Origin: Dehalococcoidia bacterium
GTDB taxonomy: Bacteria; Chloroflexota; Dehalococcoidia; SZUA-161
Direction of reading: 5' to 3'
Length of the DNA: 64,000 nt
NCBI GenBank assembly: GCA_030619685.1
Contig: JAUXAX010000005.1
Span: 1-64,000 of the forward strand
Positions 55,671-63,406 of the stretch are shown here, piece by piece (position 1 is the first letter of the stretch; the number at the start of each line of letters is the position of its first letter). The position numbers and the translations under genes are program-made. The notes under the pieces were generated by a model. It was given only the letters and a program-made list of their open reading frames with translations. It had not been told where the DNA came from and made no database searches.

Positions 55671-57068
55671 CTAGCCTGCGTCGGGGAACGTCTCCAGAGC
55701 AAGCTTATCCATCTCGAGCTGAACGGGCATCGGATAGTCTCCGGTAAAGCAAGCAAGGCAAAAGCTCTCCTTGGGTAGACCCACAGCCTGGATCAAACCG
55801 TCTATGCTAAGATAGCCCAGAGAATCAGCACCTATGAACTCGGCAATCTCAGGAACCGTCTTGTGGGCAGCAATGAGCTCTCGTCTCGTGGCCATGTCGA
55901 CGCCAAAGAAGCAGGGGTAGCGAATCGGAGGGGCACAGATACACATATGCACCTCACTGGCACCTGCCCTCCGCAGCAAGTTGATAACCTGAGGTGTAGT
56001 GGTGCCGCGAACAATACTGTCGTCGACCACAACCACCCGCTTCCCCGAAAGCACCTCAGGCATGGGATTAAATTTCAGCTTGACCCCGAGGTCTCGTAGC
56101 CGTTGCTCTGGCTCGATGAAGGTACGCCCCACATAGCGGTTCTTGAGCAGACCCTCAGAAAACGGGATGCCGGAAGCCCACGAGTAGCCGATACCGGCTG
56201 CGGTAGCCGAGTCGGGAATGCCTATGACCAAGTCGGCATCCAGCGGATACTCACGAGCCAATTGCGCCCCCATAGCTTGGCGCGCCGGGTAGAGGCGGCG
56301 ACCGCTGATCATGCTATCGGGGCGAGCAAAGTAGATAAACTCAAATATACAGAGCGCCCTTCTCCTCGCTTTCCTCACCCTAAAGCTATTAACCCCCGCC
56401 TCATCAATGAGAACCACCTCTCCAGGATCGACCTCGCGAAGAAACTGCGCCCCGAGGTGATCCAGGGCACAGCTCTCCGATGCCAGAACCCAGCCTCCAT
56501 CAAGAGACCCCAGACAAAGGGGACGCACCCCCATAGGATCGCGAACCCCAAGCAGTTTATCCCGGGTCATAATCACCAGGCTATACGCACCCTGGAGCCT
56601 GCCCATAGTATGCTTTATCTTCTGGATCAGGTCCTTCCCCGGAGAGGAAACGAGCAGATGAGCGATGACCTCAGAGTCTGAGGAGGTGGAAAAGGTATAA
56701 CCCCTTTCCTCTAGCTCCCTGCGCAGGTACTCAGCATTGACGATGTTGCCATTGTGCGCCAGCGCCATATCTCCTGAAGAGCTAGACACCATTATCGGCT
56801 GTGTATTGAAGATGCGGTTTGACCCTGTTGTGGAATACCGATTGTGCCCGATGGCGATGCTGCCCCGTAGTTGGTCTAGAGTCGCCTCATTGAACACCTG
56901 GGCCACAAGCCCCATGGCTGCGTGCAATCGAATCCGGCTCCCATCGGCAGTGGCTATGCCCGAGCTCTCCTGCCCACGGTGCTGTAAGGCATAGATACCA
57001 AAAAAAGCAAGGCGAGCTACTTCGTCCCCTGGGGCATATACACCAAAGATACCGCAAGACTCGCGCAA
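55671..57068 (-). CDS. purF: Amidophosphoribosyltransferase
   Basis: 465 residues from TTG 57068, behind GGAGAAGGA. A four-residue propeptide (MRES) leads to the Ntn nucleophile Cys5. The glutaminase domain has LQHRGQESSGIA and GHNRYSTTG. The PRPP-binding loop is VVVDDSIVRGTTTP. C-terminal cysteines in ESFCLACFTGDYP fit the iron-sulfur type of Bacillus. It commits PRPP to purine synthesis. It is first in the purF-purM-purH-galT-like run. Confidence 0.97.
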   Translation of the reverse strand: MRESCGIFGVYAPGDEVARLAFFGIYALQHRGQESSGIATADGSRIRLHAAMGLVAQVFNEATLDQLRGSIAIGHNRYSTTGSNRIFNTQPIMVSSSSGDMALAHNGNIVNAEYLRRELEERGYTFSTSSDSEVIAHLLVSSPGKDLIQKIKHTMGRLQGAYSLVIMTRDKLLGVRDPMGVRPLCLGSLDGGWVLASESCALDHLGAQFLREVDPGEVVLIDEAGVNSFRVRKARRRALCIFEFIYFARPDSMISGRRLYPARQAMGAQLAREYPLDADLVIGIPDSATAAGIGYSWASGIPFSEGLLKNRYVGRTFIEPEQRLRDLGVKLKFNPMPEVLSGKRVVVVDDSIVRGTTTPQVINLLRRAGASEVHMCICAPPIRYPCFFGVDMATRRELIAAHKTVPEIAEFIGADSLGYLSIDGLIQAVGLPKESFCLACFTGDYPMPVQLEMDKLALETFPDAG

Positions 57069-57357
57069 TCTAGTTCCTTCTCCCCAAGAGATCGCTCATC
57101 TCATCGGGCCTTCCTCACTGATTATATCCCCAATAGACTTGAGGGTCAATCTCATGTAGCCCTTGGTTTTCCTCCGTCATGATCGCCAATAAAAGTGGTG
57201 ACACCGGGTTCGCATGTGAGACTTTTCTTCACGCTTTCCCGGTCAACGCTCCGCTTACTGTCAAAACGAACCGCAAGCTGCCTGCTTCCGTCGGGCCTGC
57301 GATTGCCTGGCAAAGCGCTGATTCTTGTGAGAGTCCTGTGCTATAATCGGAGGTGAG

Positions 57358-57636
57358 ATGACGGGTGAAACAAGCGGGCTTATGGTAGAAAACCGGGGAT
57401 CTGAGAAGTCCACAGAGATAGCTTTTGAACTGCCCATTTTGGATAGGGTGGCTCATTTCTTGGAAAACGTTGGTGCTGCTTCCACCAAAGCTACGTAGGA
57501 GCAACATAAACAGGCTCGCAAATGCCCTGTTTGAGCACATCATTATCGAGCATAATAAGGTTGTCGGAGTTAGGCCGAAGGCAGAACTGCGACCATTCCT
57601 TAGGTTGTCATATGAGGAGCATCTAAAAGTCCCACA
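57358..57636 (+). pseudogene. Frameshifted C-terminal remnant of a serine site-specific recombinase
   Basis: In one frame, ILDRVAHFLENVGAASTKAT ends at a TAG (57496). In the +1 frame the sequence continues INRLANALFEHIIIEHNKVV then GVRPKAELRPFLRLSYEEHL. Together these resemble the C-terminal end of large serine recombinases (FLENVGAAW---T-EQRN-LA--LFE-I-I---KVV-V-P-PELRPF). The part before 57436 is not recognised. A TATAAT and GGAGGTGAG stand before the ATG at 57358. The catalytic resolvase domain is missing. It marks mobile-element debris. Confidence 0.65.
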
Positions 57637-58139
57637 TGCGAATCGGGTTGATTTCAGATACGCATATCCCTGACGCGGCGAAGGCGATTCCTCCCCAGGT
57701 GATGGAGGTTTTTAGCGGGGTAGACCTGATTCTACACGCCGGGGATATATATATCGTTTCCGTGTTGGACGAACTGCAGAGTATAGCTCCGGTGCTTGCA
57801 GCTAGAGGTGACGACGACTACGAGATACGAGATGAACGCGTGCAGGAGATGCAAAACCTGACCATTGAGGGTCTTACCTTTTATGTAGTACACTCTTCTC
57901 AGTACTGGGCCCGTGACCTGATTGAACGCCCAGAAAGGCATAATCTTGCGCAGGCACCCGATGTCATCGTCTTTGGGCATACCCACAGGGATGTTGTGCA
58001 AACCGTCGGAAAGTCCCTCCTGGTTAACCCCGGCAGCGCAACCTTACCCTACTATCAACTAAGGTTAGGCACCGTAGCCCTTGTTGATATCAACGCAGGC
58101 AAAGTTGAGGCACATATCGTCGAGCTTGGAAGAATCTGA
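57636..58139 (+). CDS. YfcE/MJ0936-type metallophosphodiesterase
   Basis: 167 residues. Metal-binding motifs are ISDTHIP, LHAGDIY, RGDDDYE (GNCD-like), VVHSSQ and FGHTHRD. The small calcineurin-like fold fits phosphodiesterases of the YfcE group. The ATG lies in the end of the recombinase remnant, so an earlier insertion may have replaced its upstream region. It probably hydrolyses a phosphodiester in the cytosol; the substrate is unknown. Confidence 0.88.
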   Translation: MRIGLISDTHIPDAAKAIPPQVMEVFSGVDLILHAGDIYIVSVLDELQSIAPVLAARGDDDYEIRDERVQEMQNLTIEGLTFYVVHSSQYWARDLIERPERHNLAQAPDVIVFGHTHRDVVQTVGKSLLVNPGSATLPYYQLRLGTVALVDINAGKVEAHIVELGRI

Positions 58140-58157
58140 AGGCATAGGCCGAATCCA

Positions 58158-58622
58158 ATGTCAGAGGAACACAGCCCCCTTGAAAGAGATGCCGGACCCA
58201 GAGGCCGCGATGCCCAGGCGCGTGCGGCATTGCGGAGAGAACGGTTCTATAATCTAGTCATGAAGGCCATTGGCAGCCTGCCACCGGAATTTCAGGATAA
58301 GCTGGAGAACCTCGATGTAGCTGTGGCGGACTGGCCGACCCCATCGCAACTCGCCCAGTCTAAGATCAGGAGCCGTTTTGGGCTGCTGGGGCTTTATGAA
58401 GGCGTGCCTCATACCAGGCGAGATAGAGGCTATGGGATGGTGCTGCCCGACAAGATAAGCATCTTCCGCAGACCAATCGAAGCTCGGTGCCACTCCTGGG
58501 GTGAGATTGAAGAGGAGATTAGAAGAGTGGTGCGGCATGAGATAGCACATCACTTTGGAACTGGTGAGCAAAGATTGCGGACAATTGAAAGCAACAGGCG
58601 CAGAAAGAGCCACACGCGCTGA
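58158..58622 (+). CDS. Zincin-like metallopeptidase (PF06262/DUF1025 family)
   Basis: 154 residues. The zinc site is RHEIAHHFGTGE near the C-terminus, preceded by LLGLYEGVPHTRRDRGYGMV and the family pattern VAVADWPTPSQLA. The family is a minimal zincin of about 110-130 residues with unknown substrate. The N-terminal 35 residues are charged and extra to the family core. After the zinc site the chain ends quickly in a basic tail (NRRRKSHTR). It follows the phosphodiesterase by 18 bases. Confidence 0.85.
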   Translation: MSEEHSPLERDAGPRGRDAQARAALRRERFYNLVMKAIGSLPPEFQDKLENLDVAVADWPTPSQLAQSKIRSRFGLLGLYEGVPHTRRDRGYGMVLPDKISIFRRPIEARCHSWGEIEEEIRRVVRHEIAHHFGTGEQRLRTIESNRRRKSHTR

Positions 58623-58729
58623 ATTAGCTTCGAGAGCTATGGCTCCACACCCCTTGATGTCAGCGGCCAAAGCCCCCGTCGGGGGTGTGCTAATGATTGC
58701 TGCTAGACACAACCTCATTGCAGCTTTGC

Positions 58730-58758
58730 TTGACACCGACGCCAGCTTTTGCTATTCT
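58730..58758 (+). promoter_or_regulatory. Promoter of the tRNA-Ala/tRNA-Arg pair
   Basis: A perfect TTGACA and TATTCT are spaced by 17 bases. The start would be near 58765, about 80 bases before tRNA-Ala. Confidence 0.75.
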
Positions 58759-58842
58759 CATAAATGCCAGTAGTCTGAAAGGACCGCTCTCGAGGCATCG
58801 AGTGATAAAGCTGGCTTTTATTATCATTTAGAGGGTGAAAAC

Positions 58843-58918
58843 GGGGATATAGCTCAACTGGGAGAGCGCTGCGTTCGCATCGCAGAGGTCGGGGGTTCGA
58901 ATCCCCCTATCTCCACCA
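58843..58918 (+). tRNA. tRNA-Ala (anticodon CGC)
   Basis: 76 bases including encoded CCA. The acceptor pairs GGGGATA with TATCTCC (one G-U). The anticodon arm is CTGCG TTCGCAT CGCAG, giving CGC. The T arm is GGGGG TTCGAAT CCCCC. Confidence 0.95.
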
Positions 58919-58959
58919 AAGGTAGTATTCAGGGGCACCGGTTAAAAAGTGTGAAAAGA

Positions 58960-59035
58960 GCCCCTGTAGCTCAGAGGATAGAGCAGCGGTTTCCTAAACC
59001 GCGTGTCGGGTGTTCGAGTCACCCCAGGGGTACCA
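58960..59035 (+). tRNA. tRNA-Arg (anticodon CCT)
   Basis: 76 bases including encoded CCA. The acceptor pairs GCCCCTG with CAGGGGT. The anticodon arm is GCGGT TTCCTAA ACCGC, giving CCT. The T arm is GGGTG TTCGAGT CACCC. Mobile-element fragments lie next to its 3' end. Confidence 0.95.
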
Positions 59036-59049
59036 TACAATATATTGTG

Positions 59050-59372
59050 CTATGGGTGCTGGTTCCGCCGTTCCCGATCCTGAGCTCTGGCCGACTCGTC
59101 TGCTCCAGCCCACCCACCACCCCCACCGCCGGCCGACGCTCCTTCAAAGTGAGTGCGCGGAACCCATCTCAACTGTTCCAGGATGGACGCCATCGTTGCC
59201 CGAATTTCCTCCTCGGTGACCACTCTAGAAAAGTCCAACCGAGGCAACTCCGCGACGAAAGGGTCGGGAAGAAGCGGGTGCTTCAGCACCGCCCGCCGCT
59301 CGCCAAGCTTGGGCAGGTATTCCATCTGCTCCCTGGTCAAAGACAAGGCCTGGCCTACGGCTCTTATGCACT
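59050..59372 (-). pseudogene. Fragment resembling the C-terminal tail of a conjugation/HerA-type ATPase
   Basis: The minus-strand frame starts after a stop near 59372. It reads AVGQALSLTREQMEYLPKLG, ERRAVLKHPLLPDPFVAELP and RLDFSRVVTEEEI, ending with a glycine-rich low-complexity tail. The pattern of LT--Q---L--L--G-AV---P--PF-VE-P followed by DF is found near the ends of FtsK/HerA/VirB4-like ATPases. No P-loop is present. Its position directly after tRNA-Arg fits a decayed integrated element. The assignment is tentative. Confidence 0.4.
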
Positions 59373-59602
59373 AACCCTCTGACGTCCGGAAAACCAGAAA
59401 CGTGCCTCTCAGCATTGGCGAGTAGCTAACATTTAGCTAACGAACTCACCGGCACGGGGTGTCACTGAACGGGAGCGATTTGTCCCTGATGCCCTGCCGA
59501 TTTCACTTGATAGCCACTATCCCATCACCCACATGGGCTAACTTGGACAGTAGCTAATAGTACAGAAGTACCAGATCGAGAGGAAACGATAACTTAAGTT
59601 GA
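59373..59602. other. Non-coding stretch with repeated TAGCTAA
   Basis: No gene is seen. TAGCTAAC occurs at 59423-59430 and 59434-59441, and TAGCTAAT at 59551-59558. The number is too small to call iterons. Confidence 0.4.
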
Positions 59603-59631
59603 TTGACAATTGCTGCCTTTTTCGCTATCAT
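59603..59631 (+). promoter_or_regulatory. Strong promoter upstream of the small hypothetical gene
   Basis: A perfect TTGACA and TATCAT are spaced by 17 bases. The transcript would begin near 59638, at the edge of the palindrome. Confidence 0.75.
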
Positions 59632-59640
59632 TGTGGTTAG

Positions 59641-59669
59641 GAACTAGTCCCGGTCACCTGGACTAGTTC
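59641..59669 (+). promoter_or_regulatory. 10-bp palindrome at the transcription start (operator or leader hairpin)
   Basis: GAACTAGTCC and GGACTAGTTC are perfect inverted repeats around CGGTCACCT, followed by TCTGTTCTTT. It could bind a repressor dimer or form a leader terminator. Confidence 0.6.
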
Positions 59670-59688
59670 TCTGTTCTTTACGAGGTGA

Positions 59689-60003
59689 GTGGCCAAGGGC
59701 AGCGGGCGCTGGCAGGACAGTGGGACAGGGCCGTGGGATGCACGATGCGGTGTCAACCCCACTACTTTACGCGCGAAGGTCCTGCGGAAGCCCGGATATT
59801 GGATCTCGAAGCCGTCTTTCGGGGTAGTTGTCATGAACGGGCTACTACTGGAAAAACTGATAGAAGAGAAGCAGCGTCTCAGAACGGAACTGGTGCAAGC
59901 TCAATCCATGCTGCACTTGGTCGATGACCGCATATTAGAAGAGCTGCTAATGGAAGTCCAGAGCAGTGATGAGCCTGTCGTAAATAAGGTAGACCAGGGC
60001 TAG
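59689..60003 (+). CDS. Small hypothetical protein with helical C-terminus
   Basis: 104 residues from GTG 59689, near GAGGTGA; ATG 59833 (MNGLLLEKLIEEKQRLRTEL) is an alternative giving 56 residues. The first half is rich in Gly, Trp and Arg and is not recognised. The second half is a likely coiled coil (LLLEKLIEEKQRLRTELVQA and LVDDRILEELLMEVQSSDEP). It has its own strong promoter and palindrome and converges with the tubulin-like gene (16 bases apart). The function is unknown. Confidence 0.5.
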   Translation: MAKGSGRWQDSGTGPWDARCGVNPTTLRAKVLRKPGYWISKPSFGVVVMNGLLLEKLIEEKQRLRTELVQAQSMLHLVDDRILEELLMEVQSSDEPVVNKVDQG

Positions 60004-60019
60004 AATAACTTTCCCGTGG

Positions 60020-61090
60020 TTACGGTGTTGCTTCCTCGCTCCTTAGCCGTACCCCTAGCCTGGTGCTCTCAGAGTACCCGGAAAGCAGCACCACAGCAGC
60101 TACGGAATCCCACCCTCGAATCGGACAGTCCCCACCTCTGACTTCACTAGTTGCTATCGAATCCTCCAGCCAGCTCTTGGCATGGGAGAAGCCCTCCATA
60201 TTCAGCTCGTCTGGAGGTCCAGCAATAATCATTAGCGCCTTTTTAGCCTGCTTTATGTCGCACTCGCCGGTTAACCTTAGAGTAGCAGCGTTCCTTACGG
60301 CTGTGTAGCACCTCTGGGCTGGACTTAGCTGGTCCATCGAGTTCTTCTTCCTAAAGAAAAGGAACCTGTCACGAGCACTCTTGGCCTTCATTTCTGAATA
60401 TCCGATGTAGCTGAACCCGTGCCAGGAGTTTATGATGTCAGAGGCATCAATCACCTTTATGCCGACCCTGTCATTCGCTGTCTCTCCGGCACCCAGCATC
60501 AAGGGGAATGGCTTCACCAACTCGTAGTTCATTTTGCTGTAGCTTGTCTGCAGCGCGAGCCCCTCCTTTTTCCAGACATCGTTGTCAAACAAAAGAATGC
60601 CATTGACTATCCCATCAACCTCTTGTAAGCACTCGATGGCATTCGAGGCCATCAGCTTCCCCTCGTCCTCAGACGGAAGAATGCCAATCAAGTAGATCGG
60701 CTCTTCGTAGACCTCTCTCAGCCTAGTAATGATAACTGGCGCCCCACCAGATCCGGTACCTCCTCCGAGACCGGCAACGACTATAAAGGCATCTACATGG
60801 TGGACACCTTTCTCCGTAACCGCATGCAGAATCGAATGGAGCCCCTGCTTGGCGGTTTTCGCTCCCACTTTTCGATTGAGCCCCACTCCGTGACCCTTCA
60901 CCACCGTTTGGCCAACAAGAATTCTGTCCTTCTTCTCTATTGTTTGCAGTCCTAGCAGGTCGGCTTGCGCCGAGTTAACAGCTAGGGCGAAAGGAACTAT
61001 ACCCTGATGCCGGCCCCACCTGCTGTGATACGTCAACAGGTCAGCAATCCGCCCCCCAGCTTGACCGATACCGATAACTCCAATCCTCAT
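60020..61090 (-). CDS. Tubulin-superfamily GTPase of CetZ-like type
   Basis: 356 residues from ATG 61090, chosen because GGAGG lies seven bases upstream. The N-terminus IGVIGIGQAGGRIADLL is the first nucleotide-binding loop. VNSAQADLLGL, LVGQTVVKGHGVG and the tubulin signature GGGTGSG (109-115, in VAGLGGGTGSGGAPVI) follow. Then come ILPSEDEGKLMASNA, LLFDNDVW and a T7-region MNYELV with an acidic residue. These stretches resemble archaeal CetZ more than FtsZ (which reads NTDAQ-L, GA-PEVG, INVDFADV). Such GTPases polymerise into filaments that shape cells. No partner gene is adjacent; it lies among element remnants. Confidence 0.85.
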   Translation of the reverse strand: MRIGVIGIGQAGGRIADLLTYHSRWGRHQGIVPFALAVNSAQADLLGLQTIEKKDRILVGQTVVKGHGVGLNRKVGAKTAKQGLHSILHAVTEKGVHHVDAFIVVAGLGGGTGSGGAPVIITRLREVYEEPIYLIGILPSEDEGKLMASNAIECLQEVDGIVNGILLFDNDVWKKEGLALQTSYSKMNYELVKPFPLMLGAGETANDRVGIKVIDASDIINSWHGFSYIGYSEMKAKSARDRFLFFRKKNSMDQLSPAQRCYTAVRNAATLRLTGECDIKQAKKALMIIAGPPDELNMEGFSHAKSWLEDSIATSEVRGGDCPIRGWDSVAAVVLLSGYSESTRLGVRLRSEEATP

Positions 61091-61275
61091 CTTTGACCTC
61101 CACATCCATGATTTTGTGTCTCTGAGTTTCTCGCGTTCTCATCAAGAGAAGTTGCTATACCGTAGAGTAACTTGTTTAAAAGACGGAAAGAATCCCGCTT
61201 TCGTACTAGTCTATCTAGTGCTTTCGTCATGCTATGGTTCGCTGTAGAAGGGGTGCGGTTTTGCCCGTTGAATGA

Positions 61276-61491
61276 TGTGAGCGGAGCACACTAACCGGTC
61301 TTTGCAACGAAGCCATGATTCTCCTCTTGTTAGACACAGGGCTTCGCTGTGCAGGGCTGGTAGGTCTCGAGATGAACGACCGATTTCTCAGAGACCATCG
61401 CCTAAAGGTGATGGGTAGAGGCCAGAAGGAAAGGATAGTGTCATTCGGTGATCGAACTGCGAGAGCGCTGCTTCGGTCATCTGCGCTCTAG
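61276..61491 (+). pseudogene. Fragment of a tyrosine recombinase/phage integrase
   Basis: The frame reads STLTGLCNEAMILLLLDTGL, RCAGLVGLEMNDRFLRDHRL and KVMGRGQKERIVSFGDRTAR, ending in TAG at 61489. This matches the box I region of XerC/D-like integrases (LL-DTGLR-SEL--L---D, V-GKG-KER-VP) with the catalytic Arg of TGLR. The usual Glu after it is Gly and the HxxR and Tyr motifs are absent. The fragment overlaps the stop of the TPP enzyme gene by three bases. Confidence 0.8.
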
Positions 61492-63215
61492 GCGACATAT
61501 AGTTCCTTGTACAGCTCGGTCAACTTTCTCTCCTGGTCCATGAGGTAGTAATTCACAAAGGTGAATATAGAGTGATCGATCCTGACATCCAGCACAGCGG
61601 GCAACCCCGAGTCGAAGGCTCTTTCCAATGCTGGCCGGATTTCTTCGGGGTCGGTCACCAGCTCTCCGTAAGCACCCAGACTCTCCGCATACTTGTCATA
61701 TCTCGCGTTTTCATTCAATTTGCCGCAAACATCATGGTAGTTGCCGAGCTCCTGGCAGTGTCTGACTGCACCCCACTGGCAGTCATTACCTACCACAACC
61801 ACGATTTGCTTGTTGTTTCGCACAGCCGTATCGATTTCGCTCGCATTGAACAGGAATGATCCGTCTCCCTCGATAACGAGGACTTTCGCATCCGGCTTTG
61901 CTGTCTTAACACCAATTCCGAAGGGAATGCCTCCTCCTAAATGCCCTAGCGGGCCGCCCAAAGCCGACACGAAACTGCCTGGGAAGCTGGCACAGAATTG
62001 AGGGACGATGTGAGACTGTATTTCCCCTCCATCCGCTACGAGGTATGCGTCCTTACCCAAAAACTCGCAAATCTCCTTCCCCAGTCTTCTAGGATCAATG
62101 GGTTTACTCGAACTTGAGGCTCCCGAGCGGAAAATATCCCAGACGGATTCTGCGGTATCCCTCACCCTCCTGACCCACTCTGTCTCCTCGCGTTTCCTCC
62201 CAGAACTCCCGAGAGCTTCATTCGCTGCCTCGATTAGCTGTGTAAGGACAGCCTTGGCATCTCCCCATATCCCGATATCGATGGGTCTATTTCTACCGAT
62301 CTCGAATGGTTCGATATCCACAGAAATCACTTTTACGTCGGGTGCAAACAAAGTGCCGCTGCCATAGCTGAGTATTTCCCCAAATCTCACGCCGATCGCA
62401 AGAAGTACGTCGGCTTCTGATATGGCCCCAAAGTCGTAAGCAACAATGCCACCGCAAAGAGGATGGTCGTCTGGCATTGCCCCTTTTCCCTCAAAGGCGT
62501 AACACACCGGTATCTTGAGAAGCTCAGCAAACTGTATTAGTTCTTGCGAAGCACCCGACCAAAGGACTCCGCTCCCAATTAGTATTGCCGGCCTCTCAGC
62601 CTCCAATAGCCATTTCAGAGCTTTTCTCACCAGCGCCGGCTCCCCGTAAGGGCGCGCGCTGGTCCTATACTTCTCCGGAGGCATAATCTCGGCTCGCTCC
62701 TCTTTTGCCTTCAACAAAATCGTGTCATCGGGGAAATCCAGTAGCACAGGGCCTTTGCGACCCGTATTGGCATACCTAAACGCTGTAGCTACATATTCTG
62801 GTATGCGATGTGTCGCCGTACAGTAGCCTCTCCACTTCGTAATACTCCTGAACATGTCTCCAGAGTCGAATTCTTGAACAGATCCCTTTCCCTCAAAATA
62901 GTGTGGTGTATGAGCGCAAATACCGACAACCGGTGCGCAAGTGTACCAGGCAGCGGCCATGCCTGACGCCATGTTGATCACACCTGGGCCTGATGTAACC
63001 ATGGCCACTCCAGGGCCCTGAGTGGCCATGGCGTAGCCGGTTGCGGCGTTTGCCACTGCTTGTTCATGTCTCATATCTATGAGCTCAATACCTTCGTCTA
63101 CGCACGTATTGTATATTGATATCAGGCTTGGGCCACCACACAGGGTAAAGACCGCTTTTACACCCTCATTCTTTAATGACCTGCCGACAAGTGCGCTCCC
63201 AGCTACTTCTGTCAT
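61488..63215 (-). CDS. Acetolactate-synthase-like thiamine pyrophosphate enzyme
   Basis: 575 residues from ATG 63215, chosen because GGAGG sits five bases upstream. The three TPP-enzyme domains are visible. The N-terminal one has the catalytic Glu in DMRHEQAVANAATGYAMA, and the middle domain has ERPAILIGSG and ISVDIEPFEIGRNRPID. The C-terminal TPP site is IEGDGSFLFNASEIDTAVRN then VVGND. It resembles large-subunit acetolactate synthases, oxalyl-CoA decarboxylases and sulfopyruvate-type enzymes. No small regulatory subunit follows, so branched-chain synthesis is not assured. Confidence 0.85.
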   Translation of the reverse strand: MTEVAGSALVGRSLKNEGVKAVFTLCGGPSLISIYNTCVDEGIELIDMRHEQAVANAATGYAMATQGPGVAMVTSGPGVINMASGMAAAWYTCAPVVGICAHTPHYFEGKGSVQEFDSGDMFRSITKWRGYCTATHRIPEYVATAFRYANTGRKGPVLLDFPDDTILLKAKEERAEIMPPEKYRTSARPYGEPALVRKALKWLLEAERPAILIGSGVLWSGASQELIQFAELLKIPVCYAFEGKGAMPDDHPLCGGIVAYDFGAISEADVLLAIGVRFGEILSYGSGTLFAPDVKVISVDIEPFEIGRNRPIDIGIWGDAKAVLTQLIEAANEALGSSGRKREETEWVRRVRDTAESVWDIFRSGASSSSKPIDPRRLGKEICEFLGKDAYLVADGGEIQSHIVPQFCASFPGSFVSALGGPLGHLGGGIPFGIGVKTAKPDAKVLVIEGDGSFLFNASEIDTAVRNNKQIVVVVGNDCQWGAVRHCQELGNYHDVCGKLNENARYDKYAESLGAYGELVTDPEEIRPALERAFDSGLPAVLDVRIDHSIFTFVNYYLMDQERKLTELYKELYVA

Positions 63216-63406
63216 TTCGACCTCCAAGAGTTGGTTTGCTTCAGCCCACCCAGGGTAGACTATAACGTCTCCGCATGTCAAATAGGGAGTCTTTTCCGAG
63301 CACAGCATAATCCAAAGCACATACCTGACAAAACTAGGTCAATATTCGTTATACATATAGAAAACACACACGAACCCTTGGTTCTCAGACATTAGGGAGG
63401 GCAACG

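Noticed and set aside
57229..57543. Minus-strand open frame of 104 codons
   Set aside because: It overlaps the better-supported recombinase remnant on the other strand and its translation has no recognisable domain.
59423..59558. TAGCTAA repeats as replication iterons
   Set aside because: Only three close matches, irregular spacing and no replication protein gene.
59685..59927. Alternative plus-strand frame over the small hypothetical gene
   Set aside because: It overlaps the frame at 59689-60003, ends earlier and lacks the regular helical pattern of that frame.
63325..63360. Divergent promoters between the TPP enzyme and repeat-protein genes
   Set aside because: On the minus strand TTGTCA-16-TATGCT and on the plus strand CTGACA with TATACA at 19 bases can be read, but both are weak or badly spaced.
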